Notes under the pieces: generated by a model
Databases searched by the model: none
Seen by the model: the letters and a program-made list of their open reading frames with translations, nothing else
Told to the model about the DNA's origin: nothing
Made by a program: the position numbers and the translations under genes
Shown: positions 35,683 through 49,299 of the stretch, in pieces
Numbering within the stretch: position 1 is the first letter of the stretch
How the letters are laid out: the number at the start of each line of letters is the position of its first letter
Assembly: GCF_037042905.1 (NCBI RefSeq)
Contig: NC_087251.1
Coordinates: 47,192,373 to 47,256,372, forward strand
DNA length: 64,000 nt
Direction of reading: 5' to 3'
From: Lytechinus pictus
Taxonomy: Eukaryota > Echinodermata > Echinoidea > Temnopleuroida > Toxopneustidae

Positions 35683-38600
35683 TTTCTAGCTCTCTTAGAT
35701 GTCGCGGCACTTCCGAAAAAATCTTGCTAGTTGTGCCTGAAAATAAGACTAGTGGTGTTAAAAAAAAGCAAACAAACAACCAAAGCTTTGACTCTCAGAA
35801 AAAGAAAAAGACATCTCCTTGTATGTTGCTGGGGTTTCTTTCTTTCTTTCTTTCTTTGCAAAAGAGGGAGAGAAGCTAGAATAACTTAATAGTTATGAAA
35901 AAAAATAATTGAAACAAAATTAAAATAATAAAATAACCATCCAAGTGTATTGACACTTCCCCTCTTTTTGTATTTGCTGGACTTCATGTTGAAGGCTCTT
36001 TCTCCTATAAGGCAAGTGTCAATCGACTGACTCAGAGTCACAAAGAGGAGGAAGAGCTTCCTCCCATAAGGGCCCCCTTTTTATTTTCCATGTATAGGTA
36101 GGTTAAAGGCGTTTGTCCCCTGGAAAGATCAAACCTCAAGATGTTGATGGATCTGAATCCAACGACGGGACAGTTGTAACCCCGTAACTCTGGTACGGGT
36201 GTGGGAGGGGGCTCTTCTTTCTTTGCCTGTCTCTCTTTCAGTCATTTCAAATCAGTTTTTTCTATCTTATCACTTCTTGATCACAGAAATCCTCTCTCTC
36301 TCTCTCTACGTTCTTTACTTTACGGGTCAATATAACCCCAGAAAATATATCTTAGGCCACTGAGATTATTGGAATTGTAACTCATCTATATAAAAAAAAA
36401 TGCTGAATTTATCACAAATGATGCTTGGTACACTGAGAATTCAAAGTACCTAAAAACTTGTTAAAACGTTATCCCCTCTTGTTAGAGTGTTTTCTTTTAT
36501 ACAATATCTCATAGATCTTCGATCAACAACCTTATCGTTTTCGGGATGTAACCCCCATATTGTTTGCTAATATCTTATTCCTCAGGTTTTTTTTGTTTCG
36601 TATGTATTTAAAAAAAAATTCTTTAATAGAAAAAAGGAATGAATATAAAAGAAATAAAAACACAATAAAAATTAATAATAATACTTAATAAAAATTATAC
36701 AGTGTTTACAGTATTATATAGTGTGTGGCAAAAATAGTCAATCATGACTTATTGCCAAATAAAACCAAGGGATGGAATGGAATGGACTGTGTCAGAGAAA
36801 CGAAAAAATTATCCTCTTTTTTTTTTTTTGGGGGGGAATATAGTTTTAAAATATAACAGAGACGAAACAAACCACATTAGACTAGGTGCCATACATCTAT
36901 AAGAGGAGTTTATCCATGGACCCTACTAAAAAGTAAAATTCAAATATTTATTTATTTCTTTTTTTTTTCTTCTTCTTTTTTTTTCTTTTCTATTTCCTTT
37001 TTTAAGGTACCTACTAGGATTTATAAAGTCAAGTAGGTGTGTCACAAAAATTAAAACCAGGGCTGTTACTGAAAATATGCTTAGACATATACTAGTAAAA
37101 CTAGTATGGAGATGACAGAGAAAGAAATGAGGAATTAGCTCCAATCCTACACCCGTATCGGAATATGGGGATACTTCTGTGAAGTTCTGTCCCGTTAATG
37201 TGAACAGATGCATCCATTAGCCTAATTAAAGAGTTATTTTATTATCGTTTACCGTTCGAAGTTCAAACCGTTTGTTAAAACTTTTACTTATCTGATACGA
37301 ATTAAGATGGTTGATGTCAGATTGGCCGATCCGTATTACGTGCATTATGGCATGCAGGGGGGCGGTCGCCTCCCAAAAAAACTTCCTCAAAAAGAAAAAA
37401 AGGGGAGGAGAAAAAGAAAAAGCGAAGAGAAAAAGGAAAGAAGGGTATAGCTTTATTGTTTATCCTTCCCTTTTGGCAAATGAATAAAACCCTAAACGAG
37501 ACGTTCTTCTCTCACACAAAATTTTTATTCCGCGCTCTGCGCGGCAAAAAATATTGAAATTGCCTTTTCCCTTAATTCGTTTCCCACAACTTTCTTCTAC
37601 TCCCTTTTTCCTATGGGACTCTTGTATTTCTTTCCATAAATAAAGTATACACGTTGGTGTAAAGTATGAAAAGTATATATTTTTTTAATTGCATTGCGGG
37701 TAAACACTACCGCCACTCCCTGTATCTGCTCAAAGGGACAGGCATTTTAAGCCGTGCTATATGCACAAGTGTATACGATGAAACTTTATTCTATATCGCT
37801 GCACAGGAATTGTTACAAATTGCTCAATCTTTTCCCATTGTAAGGGCGCTCATAAATTATTTCCTAAACAATTTTTTTAACACAGCAAGCCAATTGAAGA
37901 TGAATTTATAAGGGTACTAGAGACGCAAGAGATGTCTTCTTCTGATTTGAATTTGATAAGACATCGAAAACTTCGCGCTTCGCGCGGAAATGGGGAGGGA
38001 CTCCCCCTCCCTGTACATTTCCCCTAGAGAACGCGCTCTGTAAGTGTTGACATGCTTCATTTGGCATATAAAGCAAACGTGAGGCATACTTACGTGCACT
38101 TCATAACATATCCTTAATTGACTCCTGTCCCCTTTTCTAAAGTTCAACCGCAGCATAGCCATAATTTCTAAATTTTGAGGGGGGCGGTAAGTGCAAAAAT
38201 GCATAAGAATATTTCCATTATCCTTTGTCGCGCGAAACGCGGAAGCTAAATGGGATTTATCAAAACGCCCCATATGTTATGCAAAATAAAATGCATAATT
38301 TTTTATTTTTTTTAAATAGCTCATGATGACTAAACATTTTCTTCTTTTAGGAGCAGGTGTGAAATATTTTCCCTGTTGATATACTGAAGGCACAAAAAAA
38401 AACATTTTCATTTTTTGTGAGAAAATTAAATTAAATTGATTTTTTTTAAATTCACGATACATGCGAAGCTGCATGGTCGCATGATTATGACGTTACAAAT
38501 ACAAAAATATAGAATTCTGATAATTTTGATGGATTTCCCTCAAAACTTCACCACTATTTTTAATTATTTTTCTGCTTTTTTTACAATAAACTTTTTCTCT

Positions 38601-40441
38601 GGGTGAATTTCCCCTTTGAACATCTTTAGCGCAAAACAGAGGAAGTCGGTAATGCAGGGCGAAGATAATCCTTCCGGCGCATGTCTTAAAATATCCGATG
38701 TTTCAAAGTACGAATGTTTCATCAAAGTTAATGCAGATATCTCTTTAACCTTCACCCCCTATAATTCAATTGCTTTTTTTATTTTTATTATTAAACATGA
38801 TTACAAGGGAAATAGATCGGAAAAATTAGGAAACCTTTGTGATTCACTATCGAAATTTTGAAGAAAAAAAAACATGATGTGGAATTAAGAAAATATATAT
38901 GAATCTAAATATAGAGAGAGAGAAAAAAAGAGAAAAACTCACAATGCTACTCTTTTCCCCTCTCCTCTCTTCGCTTTTCATTTTCTCCTCTTATCATCCT
39001 GTTTTTTATCTTTTGGGGAATTTTTTTCTCTCCCACCGGTCCATGGCTACTCGCCTGCTGAAGTTGGTGTTAATTATGTCACTAACAACCTAGTTATAGT
39101 CAAACTCATGAAAAATCTATTATCTATAACTTTTTGTTCGAAGATACCAATACCACATAGAATATTATCACTTGATCTTAGGTTCTGTTTTTTACTAAAT
39201 GAAATTAATGTAGGCCAACCCGTTCACCCCGGGCAGTAACAACTGTATTAAGACTCAATTGCTTTTACCTCTTCGAAGCGGTCGTATAAATACACCTATT
39301 AACAAAAAGAAGAATAAACTTTGTCGTTTGAAAGGAGTAAACATGGACAATGCCAAGTCTTTTACTTTCTAGATCACCTTCACTAAGTACCCAAAATCAT
39401 GTTGGTTTCCAAGCTTTAATCGTAATGCAATATAATTCATTATGCTCTTCATAATCCTTATACATGTATTACGTTAAGATATAAATGTTAAGCGCTTAGA
39501 AACTACTGTAATAAGCGCTATATAAATGTACATTATTATTATTATTAATCACTCTTTTCATTCAAGCTCTTTACAGGAAAATACTTAAAATATTTTTATC
39601 ATGTAGCATAATTTCCCCGGATGATTTCTTCAAGTAGGCATTTGGGTTGAAATAATATTCTATAGTTGAAATGCTTGTTTATTTGTCTTAGGAACTTTTA
39701 CAACCTAATTCAATCCTGTTATTTTTTCTTTGAAAGTTGATATCATTTTGATGCATTTTTTCTTCTTAAAGTGGCTAAAAGTTCTAAATTTTTTGAACCC
39801 CGCATCACTCACATTAAAAATACATTGTTACGTAAAGTCAATACAAGAATTTAATGGTTTCCAACTGTCTTCGTATGATTTTATGATTTTTTTTTTACTT
39901 CAAATTTTCAGTTTCAGTTTGATTTATTTTCATTTCAACCCAAGTCAATTTAACAGTAAAAGAAATCATTACAAAGAAATAAATGAATATACAATTATAT
40001 ACAGTATGACATAGATAAATAAATATTTACAAGAGACACTAAACAATATGATAATCATATTAATAATGATATTTACAATGAACTAGATAATCATAATAAT
40101 AACTGTAGACTATTCATGATAAAGCATTTTGCATATAATTTATTTTATTCATCTTTATTCAACTTTACCTCAAAAGAATAAGTTAAAAGACAGATTTGTA
40201 GGTATAGGTATAAATGCAAGAACGAGAAAAGAAAAAAAATCCTAAAAAGCTATTGTGATGGATGGAGTACGGAAATGATGGATGGAAAGTGAAAGAAATT
40301 TAACCGAGAAGAAAGACTGGTGCACCTGTGTGGATGAAAGAGAAAGAAAGAGAAAAAAATAAGGGTGATGGCAGATGAAAGGGAAGGACAAAGAGGAAGG
40401 AAGAGAGAGAGAGAGAAAGAGAGAGGTTGGGTCTTGAGCGC
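35683..40441. other. Intergenic AT-rich sequence
   Basis: No gene seen. It holds (CTTT)n at about 35838-35858, (CT)n near 36290-36308, poly-T and poly-G runs near 36820, and a SINE-tail-like AAGCGCTATATAAATG plus (ATT)n at 39515-39546. Confidence 0.6.
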
Positions 40442-40870
40442 TCAATTGGGGCTTACTCTATAAGATTCGAGAATGTGCTTTTTTAGCTTGATTTTAAAGC
40501 AATTCAGACTAACGGAGTTAATGATGTCGTGACTGAGTGTATTCCAGTATTTAGGACCGTAAAAGGAAATTGTTTTTTGTGCAAGTAGAGTGCGGGTACG
40601 GGGAAGGTGAAAACGGAGGGATTGTCTTGTTGGGTAATTGTGAATGGCGTTATTTTTTGTATACATGTTAATTAATATGTTTGGCAGTTCGTTTGAATTC
40701 AATTTGTACATGAATTGCCCTGTTTGACAAAGAAATAGATCTGGAAGTTTTATAATATTCGACTTGTAAAATAAATTGTTAGTATGAGAACGAGGAGGAG
40801 CATTATGTATAATTCTTATAATGTTCTTTTGTATGATGAAAATTTTGTCTGTAAGATATATTTCCTATAC
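39905..40870 (-). pseudogene. CR1-like LINE 3' fragment (5' truncated)
   Basis: Minus-strand frame ending at 40442: LTDKIFIIQKNIIRIIHNAP, then FMYKLNSNELPNIL, then NYPTRQSLRFHLPRTRT and FYGPKYWNTLSHDIINS. This is the conserved C-terminal part of CR1/Jockey-type reverse transcriptases (NYxTR, GPKxWN). The 3' side ends with repeated CTGAAA near 39908, read on the minus strand. No catalytic motifs are present. Confidence 0.85.
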
Positions 40871-43800
40871 ATGGCCTTTTCCCCATTTCTATAATGTATT
40901 TCTTGTTTTTGCTTAAAAATCGACTCACACGCAAGAACTATTTGCAGAAAAAACACAATTGCTTTTAAGTTCTTTTAACATGTTGTGGCATTTCTGTCGA
41001 GATTTCTATGTGATTCCTCTCAATTTCACATTCCCCCCCCCCCCCATTGTCTCTATATATAACGCGCATTAAAAACAAAAACCATTTTAGGCACAAAAAA
41101 AAGAAAGAATACAATGTTATTATTGCACAACCATGACGTCTATGGGGACGGAGAATGAAAACAAATATCGGACACGAACTAATTGAATGTCGAATCGGAT
41201 ATTCTTCTCTTTGGGCACTCTTGAAGAAACAGTGTAAGCGAATTACGTCATTCAATATACATTTGTCATGCCTGTTATACATATATATATTTCATCTATT
41301 TTCCTGGGGTGTTTTTTTCTAAAATTTTCTTCTGTTCTTGATATGTACTAGTCTCAGGAAGTTTAATGTTTATTGGTCATACAATGCTATAGCCTATATG
41401 TTCTTTTTGCCCCCTCCGAAAAAAAGGAAAAAAGGGTTCCTGTAATTATTACTTTACACGTTTTGGAGCACAAAAATAAGTATTCTTTATTCTATAATGA
41501 AATACGTGTATACACAAATAATGTTGGTCTGTGTCATTATAATCATTGTATATAGAAACAAAGTATTCTTAAAAAATTGTGAATATTATCAATTTCTTAT
41601 TAATTTCTTATTAACCTGAATGATATGCTTATTCGTGCATTATGTATAGAAGCACAAGCTTCAGATAGATGAAGTGTTGGGCGCTACAGGGGGGGGGGGG
41701 CAGGGGCGGACGCCCCCTTTGGTTATTCAAGTAGTGGGGGATTAACAAATTAGGAAGAAAGGGGGAGGAAAGAAACGAGGAGGAAAGAGTAAAGCAACTA
41801 GAGGTCTAAGTCGCGTAACTGCATGTATATCACAATACCCCTATAATTCAATTAAGAAAAATTGACGTCACATTTAGCTCGTTTTGTCCTCTCCCATCAA
41901 AATATCTTAACGCCACCCCTGAAGCAGGAAGAGAGAGAGGGAGAGAGACAGGGGGAAGGGGAGAGAGGGAGATGTAGAGGGGGAGGGCCGAACCGGGATG
42001 GGGGGTGGGAACAGTGAACATGGGGAAGGGATGTCAGATTTATATGGTCAACTATTTGTACTGCATTTTGGAAGTCTATTTCCTCTTTGTTTTTACACCA
42101 TTCGGTTGACTGATTACGCCGTTTCCAAAAGTGACGATGTCCATCTTTAATCACTTTTAAAAAGTAATCTAGAGTTTTATGGGGCTATTGATTTCCATTA
42201 AGAAGTTGCGAGAGGACTGCCTGGGCAGGTCACCGTGACCTTTTCCTTTGGTATATGCCCGTTGTAGCAGAAGTCTTTATTTCCTCTATAAGGAAATTGA
42301 ATTGTGGTCCAGTAAGTTCATTTGACAGTGTGCGCCCCTGATCACGCAATGTTTACATTACACAAAATACAGAGATGAAATTTAAGGTTGAAAATTAAGG
42401 ATTGATAAAGATTTGTTTCTCATATTGGATGGAGGTGAATTTGAAATTAAATTTATCGAGATTAAAAGAAAATAAATAATTTTCAGTGTATAATCTTCTC
42501 ATTTATTTACATGCCCTTTTATCTATGGCTGAATAATGTATGAACACGCTACCCCAACTAACCAATAAAATAAAAAAAACGAAAATAAACGAAAGATGAG
42601 GGACATGACCATCGAATCTCAAAAGAAGGATGAAGGTAATGGTGTGCATGACGTTTTTTGTTAATTATTGACATTCGTTAGACACAGTGATCATTTCACA
42701 TGATTGCGGGGTCCATCGATAATGTTACAAGAAAGGGCGAGTGACCGAGAGGGGGGGGGGGAGAGATGAGAGGAGAGAAGAGGTAATCTCACAACGAATC
42801 TCTGAAGTGAACTTCCAAGGTACCAACTATTCTTCATCAGCCACGGGAATTCGTCACATGAATCATGGTGATGCCAACACAGTTCTCCATGAATAAGCCA
42901 ATATCAGAAGAAGACCAAAGAAATAAAACATCCACAAAATATCACTGGATTTTGTCTTGAGAGGAATGCCAGGTAAAATACAATATAAAATAATTCATAA
43001 ATTATTATCTTCTTTTTATTTTTGCCCTTTTATATCATGGGACGTTGGTTTTATTTTTGTATCGAACATAGTGTAAGAAAACGGGACCACAATCATGTCC
43101 ATATATTTAGCTAGTCAGCTACTGTTTTCTGGTGATACAACGTGAGATAATTTCCAAAATAAAATTCGATTTCTTTTTAATTTAAAGAGATATATATATA
43201 TAACAACTTTTAAAGACAAAGAGAGTTGTCACTTATTGCATCTGTTAGACTGACATCAGACATTCTGTCTACTTCACATTTTCTATTTAAAACCACCCAA
43301 ACAACGTTACGCGTGTAAACCATTACAGAGGTATGAAAGAGATCCACCAAGGCAGCTTTCTAATTCCTTCATTTAAACTACCACGTTTCCGTATCTGAAG
43401 GTAATCTTCAAACCGTCACTTCAAATCAATGGCATCTTCGCTAGCCTATCCGTCTGGCATTTGGCGGGAAAATAATAAATACCCGAGAGCGTCTGTCTGT
43501 TGAAACGGTCGGTATCAACTGTAAATGCTAGGAAAAGGCCTGGAAGCATCAGCTTTTACAACTTTTGCGGTTGCTTTACGCCATGTGAGGGATATTCGAG
43601 AAAAAATCCATTACTGTGCGACTGTATTTGCGCGTCTTTTTCCACCTTTTCCTGTATATGTCTGCAGTTATTTAAAATAATTAAATCCTCCCACGTATGG
43701 AAAATAGTTATCTGCATATCTCTCAAAGAGTGCCATCTTTATTTTTCCTTTGGATATTGACTTCGATTATTCTTTGAAAATCCTTAAATGCTCTGAACGT

Positions 43801-44334
43801 TTGAATGTGCCTTACTCTTTAGTATTATCATAATCTTAAACCTCTTCGATGTCGCCATCTATACTTTTGCAAACGGTTGTGTTGTTCTCATGTAATATAT
43901 GATATTTTATTTCATATGCAGTTTGTAATATGTTAACGTTTTTCTATATTCAATTAGTCCAGACATGCATTGCAGACACATTAAAATTACTCAGATATTT
44001 TGAGTACATTATTTATTTACAACAAAATCATATCCATATCCTACAGTTTAAATCGGTTATTAAACCTTTTTTTCATTTCACCTACCACTTTCTCTTGCTT
44101 TGCTATATAATGTTCCTTTGAATCTGTCTTAGCGTTTGTTTGGCTTAAAACAATTAAAAATCATATCTGTTCATTTCCAACAGAAAGCACAAATACATTA
44201 CATATTAAAATTTCAGAACATTAATATTGATTATTTTATTTTGGGTGTTACTAACGATATGATGCTAATTCTGATAGTGTCTGTTACAAATGAATTACCG
44301 CCTTTAACCTTCTCAATGACAAAGGTTCTCGTGT
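40871..44334. other. Intergenic sequence
   Basis: No gene seen. CAGGGGCGGACGCCCC at 41701 and the reversed CAGGGGTGGCG near 41924 may be the two ends of a small hAT-like element; purine-rich simple sequence follows at 41920-42020. Short open frames here are not recognisable. Confidence 0.55.
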
Positions 44335-44616
44335 ATCCGTGGGCGCCTCGTGGTCTAGTGGTTCTGACTCTCGCCTTTCAAACAGAGGGTCGTGGGTTCG
44401 AATCCTAGCAATGGCGTGTTTTCCTTCAGCAAAAAATGTATCAACACTGTGCTGCACTCGACCCAGGTGAGGTGAATGGGTACCCGGCAGCATTATTTCC
44501 TTGAATTAAGTGAGCGCCGGTGATGGTAGATCAAGCTAAAGCTGGGGTAATGATAGTAGCGCTTTGTATCCTCAGGCAGAAAGTGCTTATAAATTGTTAT
44601 TATCATTATTATTTTC
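44335..44616 (+). mobile_element. tRNA-derived SINE, full length
   Basis: The head has an A box TGGTCTAGTGG (44351-44361) and a B box GGTTCGAATCC (44395-44405), the layout of a tRNA-Glu-like RNA polymerase III promoter. The body runs through GTACCCGGCAGC, GAGCGCCGGTGATGG and AGCTGGGGTAATGATAGTAG, and the tail ends AAATTGTTATTATCATTATT. Partial copies occur at 8171-8305 and 5139-5225. Confidence 0.88.
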
Positions 44617-45414
44617 TCAAAGAAACTTCTGTACATTCTTCCAATCCCCTCTCGTCTCCCTGTCTCCCTCTCTCTTTCTCTCTGTTTCTCTCTCTCCCCC
44701 CCTGCATCACCCTCTGATTACTTCTTATCTCTTCTTTCTGCAATCTGTACATATTGTAATGTACTTTGAAAAAACCCACCTTGTTTAAGTTCTTTAAAAT
44801 ATAGGTTTTTGGGTGTCATAAAGGGGAGGGGGTGAATATGGTTTGAATAAATCACAGTCATTCTTTCTTTTATAAGAATTTTTATCAATCAGACTGTAAT
44901 GATTCTAATACAATTATTGATTAATTGTTTCGTTGACTGATTGATACAAAGCTATTGTTTCTGGAAATCGTTGTCATATTTATTAAAAACAGAAAAAAAA
45001 TATGAAATGCAATGTCGAGCTAAAACTTACAATCTAATTCTGTAAGATGGAAGAGAATGTGTGTGTGTGTGGGTATTTGGGTTCATGCGTACAAAACATG
45101 GGTTCTTGTGTGTGAATAATTATGATTGCAAGTTTAATTTCATTCCAGTGGATGTACAGTTTCATGTTGGTGTGCGCAATAATGGGTGTGGGAGTCATGT
45201 TGGTGTTGGGGTGTGTGCGGGGTTATAGTGTTAAAATCTGTAAGGGTGATTGTGTTCAAGGTATGTGTGAGAGTGGGATGGGCATGTGGATGATGGTGGA
45301 AATCAGAGGATGGTGAATGGACTTTATACCTATTATTCAAGTTATATATACTTTTTCTTGTTACATGGAAAAATATAGATGAAATTCCCTGTGGAGGTAT
45401 GCAGGTTCATAAAT

Positions 45415-45416
<2 letters not shown>
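44617..45416. other. Intergenic with CT- and GT-rich simple repeats
   Basis: CT-rich stretch (about 44648-44703) and GT-rich stretches (45058-45300). No gene recognised. Confidence 0.6.

Positions 45417-45488
<72 letters not shown>
45417..45488. repeat. (TA)n microsatellite
   Basis: About 70 bp of almost pure TA directly abutting the inverted-repeat element to its right. Another TA tract lies on the far side of that element (45936-45968). Confidence 0.97.
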
Positions 45489-45880
45489 GGCGTAAATAAT
45501 TCAAGCATTGACGCTAGACGTAGCTTCCAAGTATCTCATTTATTGCTAGCTTTCGGCCAGTAGGGCCTTCATCAGGCCTATAATGCATTGAAACAAACAA
45601 AATAGAACAAAACCATACAAATAAAATCGTAATAACAACAAAGTAAATAAAGGGTAACAAAGGGTACAGAACAGAAGGATTACAGTAAGATAACAAAAAA
45701 TAACAACAGAGGGGGTAATGACTTAAACGAGATGGTTGAGTACAATAGAAACGATTGGGTAACTTAAGTGTGTAGAAAGACAAAGGCCCTATGAAGACCC
45801 TACTGGCCGAAAGCTAGCAATAAATGAGATACTTGGAAGCTATACGTCTAGCGTCAATGCTTGAATTATTTACGCCTATA
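45485..45880. mobile_element. Inverted-repeat element with a hammerhead-ribozyme-like core in each arm
   Basis: Arms 45485-45577 and 45785-45880 are inverted copies of about 95 bp that differ mainly by a 2-bp indel, with outer ends TATAGGCGTAAATAATTC. On the minus strand of the left arm, CTGATGA (45569-45575) is followed by a GGCC..GGCC stem and GAAAGCTAGC (to 45545), a hammerhead-like core. The right arm has CTATGAAGACC..GGCCGAAAGCTAGC. Such motifs are known from Penelope-like elements. The 207-bp middle is AAC-rich and non-coding. Confidence 0.75.
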
Positions 45881-45968
45881 CATAGAACATGACGCGCTGC
45901 AACACACGTTGTGCACAGGGCCCTCTTCCTTTTTACATATATATATGTATATATATATATATATATAC

Positions 45969-47166
45969 ATACATATAATCATCATGACCATGTACGTCGT
46001 ATTAATATATGTGGGTAATACAGCGTCTGTGGCTGCGAACGCGTGCATTTCGTTTAATTATGAATATGGACGAGTATGAGTGTGGGTGTGTGTTTATAGG
46101 TTGGGTATGTGATTGTGGGTGAGTGCTGTCGAGCTTATGCACCATTTCTGATGTGTGAAGCAAACTTTATATGTGTGTTTTATTGAAATCTGTGTAAATT
46201 ATTTTAAGGATATAGTCGAAAATAGTGGATCTCGCTATGTCATTCAAGACAATTACAGATAAGATAAAGAGTAATTAAGCAACTCGGATTAGGTGGAAGC
46301 GATAGAAATGGGTATAGCCGGGAACGAGAATGGGATTTAATATGTTCTACAGTCTCGTGGGATTAGTTTCATTTAATATCCTATAATTAATCCCCATCTT
46401 AGCTGTTGGTCGCTGAATATAAATTGCAGATAATGCCCCTTGAAGCCTTGAAATAAATAATTGCATATTGTTATCAAATGTCAATGACGCAGTCGAATCC
46501 ATTAAAATGAAAATAATTGTATATTCTTATCCCCGCAATTCCATTCATTTTGCAGTCGGAAATAACATATTTAATATTATATCCGCTACAGCTATTCCCA
46601 TTGTTTTCTGTGTGTTTTTTTTTATTTCAACTTTGCAATTTTCAAATGAAAGTGAAGAGGCTATTCTTTTTCTAAAAATAGATCGGTGAATCTGATTAAA
46701 TTTCAAACGCACTTCTCAGCCAAGGTCATTTTGACTGGCGATACTGGGATTTTTGTGTTGTTTGATAAGAACATAAAAGCATGTAAAACGCACGCATAAA
46801 AATAATATGAAGAAGAGACACATCGCTTAATTGGTAATTCTTTATGTGACTTTGATTTTTTAATGATATATCATGGATGATAACGACGTGACAACTTATA
46901 ATCAAACACGTGGTTTTACCATCATCCGACAATCCGATGTAACCGAGTTTCAAACCAATGGCAGTCATTGCCTGTCTAAATGTAAATAACTTAAGTGCTA
47001 CCAAAGCCATTCTCAGAATAACAATATATTGAGTACTTACATAGCAATAGGTAGCATGGATAATAGGCTTGGCAGATGCCACTTACATCAAAAGATCGTC
47101 CCCTCTGATTAACCTTTCACTATCTCTCAGAGCTCATTTACAGGTTACATTGCTAATTATTAGTGT
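45969..47166. other. Intergenic sequence
   Basis: No gene or element recognised. Confidence 0.6.
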
Positions 47167-48075
47167 TGGTTCACACGAGGGTCCTTAACTTCGAAGTTAT
47201 CTAGACAGCATCGTAGTAACTTTTAAGTTTTGAAACCCCGAGATAACTATAAAATTCCCCGTGGTTATCTTGTTGTTAAGCAAAGATCACCCAAATGAGG
47301 TACCTAACTACGACTCGTGGAGACAAGTAGTTATATTAAAGATGTACTCCAGGCTGAAGATAATATGATTTGAACAAATAAAGAAAAATAAGGAAAAAAA
47401 ACACTGAAAATCTGATCCAAATCGGACAAGGAAAAACAAAGTTATGACGGAGAAACAGTTCTAGGCATGTCTTCATGAATATTCAATGAACAAATTGATA
47501 TCATATACCCTCTTGTTCTTTTGTATTTTATTATATGAAATTATGTTTATTACATTCTTTTCCTCCAATAAAAAAAATGGATTGACAACATATTTAGTGC
47601 ATTAGATATTCATTGCTGCAACTTATTTTATTTCATTATAAAGGAGACATATCTTTCACACATGTTTGGAATAATGAAAAAATTATGATATCATGTAACA
47701 ACATATTAATAAAAAGGATAGTGGAGATGTTACATCATCATCCCACATAATGAATATTCATGACAACGTGCATATCTGTTTTCACAAATATTGCTTAACT
47801 TTAAAATTCAACAACCTCGTTATTTGTCATCAGATCTTGATGAAATTTTCAGCATTCAGCTTTGTTAATTTCACTCTATTTATTCAGATATATTTTCAGC
47901 CCGGGGTACCTCTTTAACCACTATCGTTATAGTTTAATGATGACCCTTTATACAGAAACTTCCGGTATCTTACACGTACCGACAACAACGACTTGATAAC
48001 TTCGAAGTCAGAATATCATGTGAACCCACTCGTTGTTAATTTAACTTTGACGTTAAGGTTCCTCGTGTGAACAAG
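47167..48075. mobile_element. TIR element interrupted by a TTAA MITE
   Basis: The left end TGGTTCACACGAGGGTCCTT and the reversed right end TTGTTCACACGAGGAACCTT match, and both continue AACTTCGAAGTT / AACGTCAAAGTT. The element at 47336-47917 is inserted within it, so the host element alone would be about 330 bp. Confidence 0.8.
47336..47917. mobile_element. TTAA-flanked MITE, diverged copy 4, nested
   Basis: TTAA then AGATGTACTCCAGGCTGAAG on the left; the reversed right end reads TTAA then AGAGGTACCCCGGGCTGAAA. The internal layout (AATAAAGAAAAAT, ATGAATATTC, TGATGAAATTTTCAGCATT) parallels the copies at 14835, 19600 and 62518, with different end sequence. Confidence 0.8.
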
Positions 48076-48679
48076 ACTTTTGCTAATTACCATTAATAAT
48101 GAGTGGTGAAGCGCGCTAGACTGAAGGACATTTAGGGCATATTTCCTTGACATCTAGGCCAAAGAGAAAAAGGGATGACGGTGAAGGTGGTGGGTGATGT
48201 CAACAAAAATTTGAACAAACCCTCTTGTTAACCCACTCTATGAAATTGAATATACAGTGCGAGTCAGAAAAAATGTTACACGTTTTAAATTCAGTATCTT
48301 TTAAAGAAAATGAGAGATTCAGAGAGAATTTCTAGCATGTATGGATTGAGTAAATATTCCTTTGTCACTTGGTAAAATTTGTTTCAGTGTTGTTTATGGT
48401 TGAGTGCACAGCAGCCATTAATTGAAAAGATGCCAAAACCCATTTGCGCCAAGTCAACTTCCGTATTAGTTAATCTACTGACAATCAATTCATATAATGA
48501 ATTAATCCCAATTAAAAGACACTCGACAAGCGGTTAAAAAGGTTATAAAGTAAATTGATTACCTTATTCGCCAATAGTTATAGTATTTTACGTTATTATT
48601 CTTCTAACCAGTTTATTATTCCTTAATAACTACTATAATAACTACTTACACATGTCGTTTTGTTAGTACTCTCATTGCT

Positions 48680-49076
48680 ATCATTATCATCATTATTATG
48701 ATTACGATTATTATTATGATTATGATTTTTTATTATTATTATTATTATTACTACTACTACTGCTACTACTACTACTACTACTACAACTATTATTATTATT
48801 ATTACCATTGACATAAATGTGGTGTACACCTTATCCGAAAATGTTGCAATATCTACCATGGATAGAAGGCATCAAGTTCTGAATTATTATTATTATCATC
48901 ATTATCATTACTTCGATTTTATTATCTTGATCATCATTAATATTATAATTATAATGGCCATTATTTTTATTGTAAACATCATTGTCATCTCATTGTCATC
49001 AATAAGTGGTGTACACCTTATCCCAAAAGTGCTTCAATATCTACTATAGATAGAAGGTTTCATGTTCTGAATTTAT
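48680..49076. repeat. 187-bp direct repeat embedded in (ATT)/(ACT) simple sequence
   Basis: GGTGTACACCTTATCC followed by CAATATCTAC and GATAGAAGG occurs at 48821 and 49008. The intervals are filled with ATT, ACT and ATC triplets. Weaker echoes (GGTGTTTCAACATCTACTAT at about 49188, GGTGTTTCCAAATCTACTCT at about 49277) continue the pattern. Confidence 0.8.
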
Positions 49077-49299
49077 GTATTTTTTATTGTAGCATCTCTT
49101 TGGCTATTGGTGGTATTAGTTTTCACTCCTTGGTATATATTCTGTAAATGAATGATTGTATTCTGTAAATTGCAGTATATAATCTACAGGTGTTTCAACA
49201 TCTACTATAGATTATGATTGCGAGTTGTTGGTGTATATTCTGTTATTGGTGGTATATGTTGCGGTTTGTTTTTAAAGGTGTTTCCAAATCTACTCTAGA

